Source of the DNA: Bacillota bacterium
GTDB taxonomy: Bacteria; Bacillota; Clostridia; Acetivibrionales; DSM-1351
NCBI GenBank assembly: GCA_023400235.1
Contig: JAEXFI010000055.1
Location: 1 to 64,000 of the forward strand
DNA: 64,000 nucleotides
Direction of reading: 5' to 3'
Positions within the stretch are counted from its first letter, which is position 1, and each line of letters starts with the position of its first letter. Shown in pieces: positions 8,978 to 17,297 of the stretch. Position numbers and translations under genes: made by a program. A model generated the notes under the pieces. The model worked only from the letters and a program-made list of their open reading frames with translations, did not search any database and was not told the origin of the DNA.

Positions 8978-10528
8978 ATGAAACTCAACCTATATTACGC
9001 GCCTTGTCCTGTGCAAAAATTTGAAGAAAAGCTGGATTATCTGTCCACCCAAAGAAGCAAAAACCCTAAGAGTGCCCTAACCACACTGGCATCAGGAATA
9101 CGTCTGTTTTCAGAGCAATTCAGGCTGAATGTGGATATAGAGATAATAGACCTGCAATTGGGCTCGGAAGAAAGGTTTTATAAAAAGTTTACATATGGCC
9201 CCAAGGAATTGTTGTGCTATGGCCTTGGTTATCCCCTTGAAAAGTTTGAAGCAAAATACACAGAAACCTCTATTCACGGGATTTCCTCCAATTTTACCAA
9301 TGGAGCACAGCTTGTTGCCGATTTGGCAAAATACATAAAAAAGGTAAACCCCGGTTCCCTTGTTATTGTGGGAGGAACCGACGCCACCTTCCGTCCCGGT
9401 TTTTATCTGGAGAACGGTGCGGACATGGTCATAAAGGGAGAGGGCGAATACACCTTTACCAGGGTATTAGACGCATATGTCAATAAAAAGGACTTTGCAG
9501 CAATACCCAATGTCTGTGTCAAAAATGGCAGCTATGATGATAAAATAGACAGATCAGCCCTGTTGGACATGAATATGCTCAAGCCTATGGCCCTTGACCT
9601 GGTTTATGATTTGTATGAATACGGAGATACCGGAGAGGGTATGCCCCCCGACTATGTTGAAAAGCCATATGTCTGCTTCGAAACCTCCAGGGGCTGCTAT
9701 AACAACTGTTCCTTCTGCACCACGCCCGCCAAGGGCAAATACAGGTATATGACTGTGGATTCAGTAAAAAAGCATTTTGATTACTTCAAGTCCAAAGGCA
9801 TAAGGACCATATTATTTCAGGAAGATAATGTATTGTCCAGAATCCAAAGGAACTCCAAAGGGGAATATATATACCCCCACGGCAGAGAGGACATTATAGA
9901 AATTTTTAAGCTGGCAAGGGAATACCGGTTCTCCTGGGAGTTTGCAAATGGCCTTGAGTTTGGAAAGCTGTTTTATAACAACACCTACGACTATGCTTTA
10001 TGTGAGGCCTTGTTGTGGAATGAGAAAAATTCTGCGCGGCACGCGGGTTGCTACCGTGTACAGATACCCATTGAAAATCTCAGTGACAATGCTGATAAGA
10101 AGTTCCCAAAGCTGAAATCCTTTTCCCAGCAGCTTGAAATATTAAAAACCATAGCACAGTATGGAATAACCTATCACAACTACAATGTGATAATCGGCTA
10201 TCCGGAGGATTCGGCAGAATCACTGGATAATTACATCTCCAAGTGCTTTACCATAAAGAATGAGCTGCATAAAATCTGCCCCGATTACAATCCATATTTC
10301 AATATATTCACTTTAGCCCTGCTGCCAGGTACAGCCGACTACAAAAATTTCAATTCCAGACTGAAATTTAATATTGACAGGCACCCGGAGGTGGTCAGCA
10401 TGTATATTCCCTCAATGGACACCAATTCTCTGAGCTACTATGAGGTATTTCTCAAAAGGGCGGATATGAACCATGAATTAAATGGCAGGCTTATTGAGAA
10501 GTACGATGGAAATTTAATTTACATTTAA
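8978..10528 (+). CDS. B12-binding-domain radical SAM protein
   Basis: A 516-residue protein with an N-terminal Rossmann-like cobalamin-binding domain (about residues 35-170; GGTDATFRP near 132 is typical) and a radical SAM core with the cluster motif C240-x3-C244-x2-C247 (RGCYNNCSFC). I do not see the D-x-H-x-x-G cobalamin motif, which many relatives also lack. Such enzymes methylate unactivated carbon or phosphorus or do related radical chemistry. The ATG at 8978 has an AAAGGA site; longer readings overlap the promoter. It is monocistronic, with its own promoter, and its substrate is unknown. Confidence 0.8.
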   Translation: MKLNLYYAPCPVQKFEEKLDYLSTQRSKNPKSALTTLASGIRLFSEQFRLNVDIEIIDLQLGSEERFYKKFTYGPKELLCYGLGYPLEKFEAKYTETSIHGISSNFTNGAQLVADLAKYIKKVNPGSLVIVGGTDATFRPGFYLENGADMVIKGEGEYTFTRVLDAYVNKKDFAAIPNVCVKNGSYDDKIDRSALLDMNMLKPMALDLVYDLYEYGDTGEGMPPDYVEKPYVCFETSRGCYNNCSFCTTPAKGKYRYMTVDSVKKHFDYFKSKGIRTILFQEDNVLSRIQRNSKGEYIYPHGREDIIEIFKLAREYRFSWEFANGLEFGKLFYNNTYDYALCEALLWNEKNSARHAGCYRVQIPIENLSDNADKKFPKLKSFSQQLEILKTIAQYGITYHNYNVIIGYPEDSAESLDNYISKCFTIKNELHKICPDYNPYFNIFTLALLPGTADYKNFNSRLKFNIDRHPEVVSMYIPSMDTNSLSYYEVFLKRADMNHELNGRLIEKYDGNLIYI

Positions 10529-10629
10529 AGGCAATGAATCATACCAGCAGGTACAAATCGATAAAAACCGGTACAAACCTGCACAAACAAGCATTAATAA
10601 GTAAATAGCAGGATATGCAAATTCTATAT

Positions 10630-10659
10630 TTTACAAATATATTGTATTTTTGATAAAAT
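10630..10659 (+). promoter_or_regulatory. probable promoter for the EamA transporter
   Basis: TTTACA at 10630-10635 and TAAAAT at 10654-10659 are 18 bases apart and lie about 35 bases before the start codon. Confidence 0.45.
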
Positions 10660-10695
10660 ATTCTAATCAATAACATTGCATCGGAGAAACTATAA

Positions 10696-11610
10696 ATGTC
10701 ACAGAATGAAAAGCACCTGAAGGATGAGAGGATATCTGAGATTACTTTGCTGGTCATAACCATATTATGGGGCTCCAGCTTCATGGTGACTCATTTTACA
10801 TTTGCCGCAGGGCTATCTCCCTTATTTATACTCATGTGCCGCTTTTCAATTGCAGCAGTATTCATGGGCATCTTTTATTTCAAGAGAATCATTAGAGCTG
10901 TGAGAGTGGCCCATATTAAATACGGGCTTCTTCTGGGCAGTATATTTTTTCTGGCCTTCTACACAAGCCTGGTTGGCCTGAAATATTCAAGCCCCTCCAA
11001 CAATGCAATAATAACCTGCACCAATGTAGTTATCGTTCCTCTTATCTGGTGGTTAAAAACACGGATAAGGCCCCAAAGCAGCGTGTTTTTTTCATGCGCC
11101 ATCAGCCTTGTGGGTCTGCTGGTCATTTCAGTGGATTTTTCACAAGGGTTTTCCCTGCATATGGGGGATATCTTTTCTTTTCTGTCGGCAATCCTGTTTG
11201 CGGCGCAGATAGTCTCCATCGGCGAGATGTCCCGTCACATGGATCATTGTGAGCTGGTATTTATGGAGTTCTTAACAGCTGCATTTCTATCCGTGGTATT
11301 TTACCTGCTATCAGAAAGGGGACTCTACTATTTTACCGACCTGGGCAGCGTGCTCTCAGTATTGTACCTGGGGATTGTCTGTACCTGCATATGCTTCCTG
11401 CTCCAGGCCTGGGCCATGCGAAGCGTCAATTCCACCAGAGGCGCTGTCATAATGTCCACGGAAGCACTGTTTGGTTCAATAATATCAATTCTGGCAGGTT
11501 CAGATGTGTTGTCCTGGAGGATTATCGTGGGCGGGCTGCTTATAACGTCGGCTGTGATTCTGCCTGAATTGAAGCCCAAGCAAAACAACGGCACCATTAC
11601 CCCCTATTAA
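10696..11610 (+). CDS. EamA/DMT-family permease
   Basis: A 304-residue membrane protein with about ten hydrophobic helices arranged as two EamA repeats. The first repeat opens with LWGSSFMVTHF, and the second ends with the usual GGLLITSAVIL before a short polar tail. DMT permeases export amino acids, nucleosides or other metabolites. A GGAGA site precedes the ATG. The substrate cannot be told from sequence, and nothing nearby points to one. A perfect stem shared with the convergent esterase gene ends transcription. Confidence 0.88.
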   Translation: MSQNEKHLKDERISEITLLVITILWGSSFMVTHFTFAAGLSPLFILMCRFSIAAVFMGIFYFKRIIRAVRVAHIKYGLLLGSIFFLAFYTSLVGLKYSSPSNNAIITCTNVVIVPLIWWLKTRIRPQSSVFFSCAISLVGLLVISVDFSQGFSLHMGDIFSFLSAILFAAQIVSIGEMSRHMDHCELVFMEFLTAAFLSVVFYLLSERGLYYFTDLGSVLSVLYLGIVCTCICFLLQAWAMRSVNSTRGAVIMSTEALFGSIISILAGSDVLSWRIIVGGLLITSAVILPELKPKQNNGTITPY

Positions 11611-11732
11611 GGATACTCAAAGCCTTCTGTTTTTATTCCCGGCTTTTGAGGCAAATCTATAAGTCTGTGATAAGCTTCCCGTCAGTTTCTCAGCCTCCAT
11701 GATTTCCATTGGCCTGCACCGGCAGGGCATTT

Positions 11733-11769
11733 AAAGAGGCCTTAAGTCACCGGGACTTAAGGCCTCTTT
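11733..11769. terminator. bidirectional terminator between convergent genes
   Basis: A perfect 16-bp stem (11733-11748 with 11754-11769) and a 5-base loop. The arms start with AAAGAGG and end with CCTCTTT, giving a short T run on either strand. It serves the EamA permease (plus) and the dockerin esterase (minus). Confidence 0.85.
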
Positions 11770-11815
11770 GGAAAAATACTATTGAACCGGCTTTTAAACC
11801 GGTGGGGAAATAATC

Positions 11816-12706
11816 CTATTTGTCAGGCAAGGTAGTTATCAGACCCAGCAAGTACTTTTTCATTATTGCGAAATCAAGTGCGTTCACAGTATTGTCTGTG
11901 TTAAGATCCATAATGCTGTTGTAGGCGCTGTCAGGATTCATCAGATACTGCTTGAACAGCGAGAAATCTATGGCATCAACGCTTCCGTCACTGTTTACAT
12001 CTCCGTATTTTACTGTCTGGGTGCTTTCGAAGAAGCCTACTTTTTGCATTTCCGCCCATATTGCATCTGCCGCAGCATAGCTGCCTGCAGTTGTGGGATG
12101 TATTCCATCTGATAATATGTATGAAGAATACTTGCCTTCAAAGGTAGGTCTTAAATCCAGGAAGTATCCCTTTGGTTTTGTAGAACTGGTTACGATGCTC
12201 TGGATCTGAGGTCTCATTGTGTCCAGATTGGGCTTCAATGTGCCTGCCAGGCCGCCCTGAGGGTCAGGATAGAACAGATAAAAGACCTTTACCAAGCCGT
12301 TTTTTTCCATTTGCTGAAACAAGGTTCTTGCCGCTGAAACAGCATTGCTAACATTTCCTGCTATACAGTCATTTCCTCCGCCATCCATTATGACGTACTT
12401 TACTGTACCTGCGTTTACGCCATTTTGATACTGTGTAGGAATAGTAGGTGATATTCCACCACTGAGCATTGTTCCGCTGACGGAATTATCCCGGAATTTG
12501 TCGCTTGAGTCCAGAATTCCTGCATTTTTAGCATTTTGTTCCAGCCTGTTTGTTATTTCATGTGATAGTGCCAGAAATGAATCTCCTATTACCAGGACTT
12601 CACTTCCTTTGATTTTTGTGGGTGTTGCAGCAAATAAAGATGTGGGGAAAGAAAAGATAATTAGTGCAATAAGCAGTGGAATAGAAATTAAATTAAGCCT
12701 TTTCAT
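11816..12706 (-). CDS. secreted SGNH/GDSL esterase with type-I dockerin
   Basis: A 296-residue cellulosomal enzyme. A signal peptide (residues 1-26, ending SLFA) leads into an SGNH hydrolase: block I V-I-G-D-S43-F, block III G-G-N112-D, and block V D200-x-x-H203. Ser43, Asp200 and His203 form the expected catalytic triad. The likely role is deacetylation of acetylated hemicellulose or a related esterase activity. A dockerin follows (about 233-290) with two calcium-binding repeats, GDVNSDGSVDAIDF and DLNTDNTVNALDF. The A-I/A-L pair at the recognition positions matches C. cellulolyticum-type dockerins rather than the S-T type of C. thermocellum. AAGGAGG precedes the ATG. A 22-bp palindrome lies about 70 bases upstream. 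Confidence 0.92.
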   Translation of the reverse strand: MKRLNLISIPLLIALIIFSFPTSLFAATPTKIKGSEVLVIGDSFLALSHEITNRLEQNAKNAGILDSSDKFRDNSVSGTMLSGGISPTIPTQYQNGVNAGTVKYVIMDGGGNDCIAGNVSNAVSAARTLFQQMEKNGLVKVFYLFYPDPQGGLAGTLKPNLDTMRPQIQSIVTSSTKPKGYFLDLRPTFEGKYSSYILSDGIHPTTAGSYAAADAIWAEMQKVGFFESTQTVKYGDVNSDGSVDAIDFSLFKQYLMNPDSAYNSIMDLNTDNTVNALDFAIMKKYLLGLITTLPDK

Positions 12707-12778
12707 TGATACTTCCTCCTTAAGTTAATTATACCGCTTTTGCGATAGCAATAAGTTGTATTCCTTGAAAATAATCGG

Positions 12779-12800
12779 TTATCAGCCATATGGCTGATAA
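12779..12800. promoter_or_regulatory. 22-bp perfect palindrome upstream of the dockerin esterase
   Basis: TTATCAGCCAT followed by its exact reverse complement, about 70 bases before the esterase start. There is no loop, which favours a dimeric-regulator operator over a terminator. No recogniser is known. Confidence 0.55.
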
Positions 12801-12951
12801 TTAACTGAATACCCTCAGTGAACCTATTTAAAATTATAATATAAAGTATATGGAAAATAAAGTATAATTTTCATATTATAAGCAAAATATTTTTACAATC
12901 CTGTGTACTATTACATAATTCGCTAAAATCAAATTTATGGTAACAGATTGG

Positions 12952-12982
12952 AATAAAGAACACCACCGGTTTCCCGGTGGTG
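12952..12982 (-). terminator. terminator of the TetR gene
   Basis: The stem CACCACCGG / CCGGTGGTG (12961-12969, 12974-12982) has a 4-base loop. On the minus strand it is followed by TTCTTTATT. It lies about 35 bases past the TetR stop codon. Confidence 0.8.
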
Positions 12983-13016
12983 CAAAAAACAATTTATAAA
13001 CCTTAAATGTTATTCT

Positions 13017-13628
13017 TTACAAATGTCTGGCCATAGCTTCAATTATATCCTTCATCTCCGCCTTAAGGTCAATTTCTCCATCATACAGACACCAATCAAA
13101 AATTACCCCTCTTGCAACTACAAACAGCATTTTGGTTATTTCCTCAGGAGGCCTGCCACTATGTATTTCATTTTTTTCCTGGCCTGCTCTCAGTATGTTG
13201 GTGAGCGCATTCTGCATCCCTCTGCCTTCCACAATAAACAGCTTGTTTTCAGAGGTGTAGAGCTTCTTGATCAATTCAATGCCGTCAGTCAAAGTATACT
13301 CCGCATACCTGTCAAAGTATTCAACAATCTGCTCCTTGCAGGTATTGACGTTCAGATGTCCTTCAACCTCCTCAAGAAAATACCGGTCTGCCTTATTGAA
13401 TATTTCTTTTAAAAGCTCCATCTTTGACTGGAAATAATAATAGTAGGTTCCTACCGATACTCCGGCTTTTTTTGCTATCTGCTCGATTGTCACCGCATCA
13501 AACCCATATTTCCGGATGAGGCTGACACCGCACTTGTATATTTTATTCTTGGATGAAATAGCTTGTCTTGCTCTTTTTGTCAGCTTGGTCATATTACTTG
13601 CCATGTATAATGTGACGGCTATGTCCAT
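13017..13628 (-). CDS. TetR/AcrR-family transcriptional regulator
   Basis: A 203-residue regulator. The N-terminal helix-turn-helix is clear: TIEQIAKKAGVSVGTYYYYF (about 47-66), the strongest signature of the family. The C-terminal half is the variable ligand-binding and dimer domain. AAAGGA precedes the ATG. The gene has its own promoter and terminator. Its targets are unknown; it could act on its own promoter or on the palindrome at 12779-12800, but no matching half-site is visible upstream of its own start. Confidence 0.88.
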   Translation of the reverse strand: MDIAVTLYMASNMTKLTKRARQAISSKNKIYKCGVSLIRKYGFDAVTIEQIAKKAGVSVGTYYYYFQSKMELLKEIFNKADRYFLEEVEGHLNVNTCKEQIVEYFDRYAEYTLTDGIELIKKLYTSENKLFIVEGRGMQNALTNILRAGQEKNEIHSGRPPEEITKMLFVVARGVIFDWCLYDGEIDLKAEMKDIIEAMARHL

Positions 13629-13643
13629 TATATTCCTTTCATT

Positions 13644-13672
13644 GTATTAAAAAAAGTACAAACAATTTGCAA
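13644..13672 (-). promoter_or_regulatory. probable promoter of the TetR gene
   Basis: On the minus strand TTGCAA and TAATAC are 17 bases apart and end about 15 bases before the start codon. Confidence 0.45.
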
Positions 13673-13805
13673 CATAGACTTATTTCACAGTATTTCCATT
13701 TTTTGGCTCAATATTGAGAATACCACTAAGAAAGCTATATTTCAACCTGCTTCAAGGCTAAAATTCAAGCATTTAACCCATTTTCAGCAGTTTGAGCATA
13801 TTCAG

Positions 13806-14417
13806 CTACTTTACCGACACATATTTATTGCCTTCTATATAAAACCTCCAGAGATAGTCCTTTGCTTCCCCGGCATAGTCGATACCGACCCTTTTTGCTG
13901 CTGTTATATCGAACTTTGTATTATCTCCCTCTTCAACATACAGCCTGTCTCCGCATAAATTTTCCCCGTTTAGCTTTCTGTCAATTAAAAATGCCTTGCA
14001 CAATTTTCCAGGCCCGTTGGTGAGCCCCTTTATCTGATTCCCCTTGATCTGGTCATATGGCTTTCCATATCTGTTATGTGCCATAAAATCCCGCTCTTCA
14101 AGAGGCTCCGCCGCCCTTATCAAAACAGCCTGGGGTATGCCCTGCTCCCTTGTAACTATATTCAGGCAGTAGTACATGCCATATATCATATATACATAGG
14201 AATACCCAGGCCCTCCATACATGATTTCCACCCTTGGGGTTCTTTTCCCTCCGTAGGAATGGGCCGCTTTGTCCTCAACTCCCATATATGCCTCCGCTTC
14301 AACAATCCGTGCGGAGAGTCTCCGTCCGTCTGTTTCGTGAACCAGCAGCTTTCCCAACAGCTCCCTGGCAACTATTACTGAGTCTCTGTTATAAAAATCC
14401 CTTCCTATTTTCCCCAT
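13806..14417 (-). CDS. 3-methyladenine DNA glycosylase (AAG/MPG family)
   Basis: A 203-residue base-excision repair enzyme that removes alkylated purines. The RIVEAEAY segment holds the catalytic Glu42 and the intercalating Tyr44, equal to Glu125 and Tyr127 of the human enzyme by motif. GGPGYSYVYMIYGMYYCLN and the T-N-G-P-G-K-L motif are also family hallmarks. The length fits bacterial members. It is a stand-alone housekeeping gene with no relation to the neighbouring pathways. Confidence 0.93.
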   Translation of the reverse strand: MGKIGRDFYNRDSVIVARELLGKLLVHETDGRRLSARIVEAEAYMGVEDKAAHSYGGKRTPRVEIMYGGPGYSYVYMIYGMYYCLNIVTREQGIPQAVLIRAAEPLEERDFMAHNRYGKPYDQIKGNQIKGLTNGPGKLCKAFLIDRKLNGENLCGDRLYVEEGDNTKFDITAAKRVGIDYAGEAKDYLWRFYIEGNKYVSVK

Positions 14418-14480
14418 AGCTTAAACACCTCATTTCCAGAAGGCAGACACCTTCTACACTCATCAGCCCTCCAATATACA

Positions 14481-14520
14481 AAAAAATGCCTGCTAAGGCT
14501 CCAGGAGCCTTAGCGGCAGG
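14481..14520 (-). terminator. terminator after the ferritin-like gene
   Basis: On the minus strand, an arm starting CCTGCCGCTAAGGCTCC pairs with GGAGCCTTAGCAGGC, with a tight loop, followed by a run of seven T. It closes the phosphatase/ferritin-like operon. Confidence 0.85.
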
Positions 14521-14603
14521 TATTTGTAAAAAAGTCTGCTCCTAATATTTCTCTTTAGTCCAGTTTCACTTTATAAGAGTATTTTTAGTATTTTTTCTAA
14601 AGC

Positions 14604-14810
14604 TTATTCCTTATCCACGCTTAACATCTTTATGAAAGCCTCATAACGGTTGCGCAGTATCTTCTCATGATTCTCTTCATCTATCTTTAGCTGCTCAAAG
14701 AATTTTCTGACCTTGGGATCTTCGACCTTATCAGCCAGCATTTGATAATGCTCCTGTGCCTTTATTTCGTCCTCAATGGCTTCCAAAATTCCGTCCAGTA
14801 TCTCTTGCAT
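14604..14810 (-). CDS. small ferritin-like/rubrerythrin-like protein
   Basis: A 68-residue all-helical protein with two helices carrying E-x-x-x-x-x-E-H (EIKAQEHYQ, residues 15-23) and E-E-N-H (44-47), the carboxylate-histidine pattern of ferritin-like di-iron sites. At this length it is half a four-helix bundle and would have to dimerise to form a site. GGAGG precedes the ATG. It follows the PAS-SpoIIE phosphatase by 25 bases and shares its transcript. A role in oxidative stress or metal handling is plausible but unproven. Confidence 0.7.
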   Translation of the reverse strand: MQEILDGILEAIEDEIKAQEHYQMLADKVEDPKVRKFFEQLKIDEENHEKILRNRYEAFIKMLSVDKE

Positions 14811-14835
14811 GCAAGTTACCTCCTAACAATACATA

Positions 14836-15975
14836 TCAGTTGAAGCTTAATTTAACCACAACCAAGGTTATATCATCCTTTATTTTCTCATAATTCAAAA
14901 AATCTGTAAAATCCTCATGAATCCTCTTCACAATTTGACAGGGTCTCAAACTGTATATTTCTGCTGCCAGTTTCTTCAACCTGTTATCATAAAACTTGCT
15001 TTTAGACCTTTGCTCAGGCAAGCCGTCCGACATGATAAACATTGTGGCAGAAGCGGACAACGGCAGCGTGGCATCCTCATATTTCAGCAGCTCCGTATCT
15101 ATGGCCGATGAGATGGGCAGTCCTGCGCTGTCCAGTTCCACTATACCAGCTCCATCCCTTATTAGGAAGGGACATGTATGTATGCCTGCATTGCAGTATG
15201 TCAGTTCTTTTGTTCTGAGGTCAAAGACGGCTATGTAAAGGCATACCAGGTATTCTTCAGGATACCCTTCCTTTATGTACTGCTCAATAAAAAAATGCAT
15301 TATTTCTTTCGGGGACAATAACTGTCCTGGCACGTGCTTAAGCCTGAAATAACTTTTTATGGTATCTTTTATGAAAATCGCCAGCATGGCACTGTCCAGC
15401 CCATGACCGGAAACATCCGCTATAAAGCAGACATACTGTTCAAAATAATCATTCAGCAGTCCGTTATCCACCTTAAAAACATCGTATAAATCCCCGCCCA
15501 GTTCCTCTGCCGGTATATACAGTGAGGCAAAGGCTATGTTTTCCGTGTCGGGAAGAGCTCCCGGCAGAAAGCGCCTGTGAATCTTGACGGCATTTGAGAT
15601 TTCAACCTCCAGCTTTTTTTTGATTCTTTCATATTCCACATATTTTTCATTCCCATAAATATAGATAAGCTGACCTTTTTTAAATATCTTCAGATGCAGC
15701 TTGAGTATGTCCTGTTTTCCGGCAAAAAGAAATTCTGCCCGGTTGGAGTGCTCTTCCTTCGCTCCTTTAAAAAAAGCCTCTGCCTTATTTGCATGAAGCT
15801 CCGAAATAATGCTCAAAAAATGCCTTTCATTTAATTCCAGTGCTGTATAGCCTAAATAGGACTGTATGGCCCTGTTGGAGAATAAAATACGGCCTTCCAT
15901 ATCACAAACCAGAATATGATCCTCAATCATATCTGTTATTGTCTTATTTATCTGTGCTGCATAAAAGTCCTCCAC
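14836..15975 (-). CDS. PAS-domain SpoIIE/RsbU-type serine phosphatase
   Basis: A 379-residue signalling protein. Residues 10-110 form a PAS-like sensor (ILVCDMEGRILFSN, LGYTALEL). A helical linker (about 112-150) follows, then a PP2C/SpoIIE phosphatase domain. The metal-binding motifs are present: GGDLYDVF, DVSGHGLDSAM, SDGLPEQ and KDDITLVVVK. Such proteins dephosphorylate an anti-anti-sigma factor to turn on a stress or developmental sigma factor. No partner switch genes are nearby. It starts at GTG with GGAGGGG five bases upstream, and a TG-extended -10 promoter lies further up. Confidence 0.88.
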   Translation of the reverse strand: MEDFYAAQINKTITDMIEDHILVCDMEGRILFSNRAIQSYLGYTALELNERHFLSIISELHANKAEAFFKGAKEEHSNRAEFLFAGKQDILKLHLKIFKKGQLIYIYGNEKYVEYERIKKKLEVEISNAVKIHRRFLPGALPDTENIAFASLYIPAEELGGDLYDVFKVDNGLLNDYFEQYVCFIADVSGHGLDSAMLAIFIKDTIKSYFRLKHVPGQLLSPKEIMHFFIEQYIKEGYPEEYLVCLYIAVFDLRTKELTYCNAGIHTCPFLIRDGAGIVELDSAGLPISSAIDTELLKYEDATLPLSASATMFIMSDGLPEQRSKSKFYDNRLKKLAAEIYSLRPCQIVKRIHEDFTDFLNYEKIKDDITLVVVKLSFN

Positions 15976-16029
15976 CTGTGCCCCTCCATTTTGACCGGCT
16001 TTTGCGTATAATCATATTGTCTTTGTTAT

Positions 16030-16060
16030 ATTATAGCATGAATTTCAAAAATCATGTCAA
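16030..16060 (-). promoter_or_regulatory. extended -10 promoter of the SpoIIE-type phosphatase
   Basis: On the minus strand TTGACA and TGCTATAAT are present with a 19-base spacer. The TG extension offsets the long spacer. Confidence 0.5.
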
Positions 16061-16248
16061 AATCAGCCCGCAATTTCAGGAATAAAAAACAGCATTTCAG
16101 CGACTGTCTGTTACAGCTACAACCTGAATGCCGTCTTGTTAAAATATTTATTCAGCTATAGTACTAAGGCTTTATATCCATGAACCATTTTCGTATATTA
16201 GCTTCACCTGCATATATATACAGACGGAAAGAGCTTCAGCCAAGCGCC

Positions 16249-17055
16249 TTACGCCCTCAGCAACGGCAGCACACAGCAGCCCAACCCGCCGCTGCACTTT
16301 ATGAATTCACTGAAATCCAAATACATTGCATCATATCCGTTTTCCTGCAATATGCCTGAGAAACTTTTGCTGCTGCACAGGTGCTTGTTATTTCCAAGCT
16401 GTACTATGTTTGGAGCAAGCTCTCCTAAAGCTTCGTCAGGAATTTGAATGACCTTCCTGAAGTGCCGGGTAACGCTTTCAGGCTTGTATAAACTGCTGGA
16501 AACAATACAGGTATCCCGGTCCATGATATTGAAGGTACAATCCAGGTGTATCTTTGATACGTCATAGCCTACCCGTACTATATCATAGGGCATGTTATGC
16601 TTTTTCAGAATATGCCCTATCTCCTCAGCGGACATCTCATTTGTCCGGCTGCCCTGTCCCACAAAGACAATATTATTGTTGACCATTATATCTCCCCCCT
16701 CGGTTTTGCACTCCATATAATGAGTCTTTAATCCATATCTCACTGCCAGTTCCTTTAGAAAAATTATTTCAGGCTGCCTTGCACCGTCTGTCATGTTTGA
16801 AATAAAAAGCAAATCTTCAACTATAAAGCCTACATCTCGTGTAAAAACCTGGTCAGGGCTGCCCACAAGGCCGGCAAACCACACCTTTGAGCCCGCTTCT
16901 GTCAATTGCCGTAAAAGGCTGTTGTATTGCATAACTGCCAGGTTTTTGTCCACCTGCTGTTGGGGCGGATTGCCTTCAGGTGCTTGCAGGCTGCAAGGAT
17001 AGCAAAGAAAGCAGTCCAGTAAAGTGCTATACTCATTATTATTGAATATTCTCAT
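16249..17055 (-). CDS. amidinohydrolase of the DDAH/arginine deiminase superfamily
   Basis: A 268-residue enzyme of the guanidino-modifying superfamily. The substrate loop F-T-R-D (71-74), the catalytic His in K-I-H170-L-D, and the C-terminal GGLGC with nucleophile Cys260 are all in place. The size fits dimethylargininase-like enzymes, which release citrulline from arginine or methylated arginine. An exact substrate cannot be named. I chose the ATG at 17055 because TTGGAGGG lies four bases upstream. The gene stands alone on the minus strand, diverging from the unknown gene at 17298. Confidence 0.8.
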   Translation of the reverse strand: MRIFNNNEYSTLLDCFLCYPCSLQAPEGNPPQQQVDKNLAVMQYNSLLRQLTEAGSKVWFAGLVGSPDQVFTRDVGFIVEDLLFISNMTDGARQPEIIFLKELAVRYGLKTHYMECKTEGGDIMVNNNIVFVGQGSRTNEMSAEEIGHILKKHNMPYDIVRVGYDVSKIHLDCTFNIMDRDTCIVSSSLYKPESVTRHFRKVIQIPDEALGELAPNIVQLGNNKHLCSSKSFSGILQENGYDAMYLDFSEFIKCSGGLGCCVLPLLRA

Positions 17056-17297
17056 AATTCCCTCCAAGTTTGTTTTAATAAGATTATTTCCAGCAGTCTG
17101 AATTTTACTCAGCCAGGCCGCACTATGCCTTTGTTAATACCCTCTTGCATTTCATCCTTTGCATAATGCAGCTGAACATTAATTTTGTGCATTCTGTCCG
17201 AATTTTAAGTCCCCTGTTGGGAGAGGGTGTATAGTATCTACAGGATAGCTATTCCAAATAAATCCAACGAAAAACTATAATACAGGAGGACTTTAAA

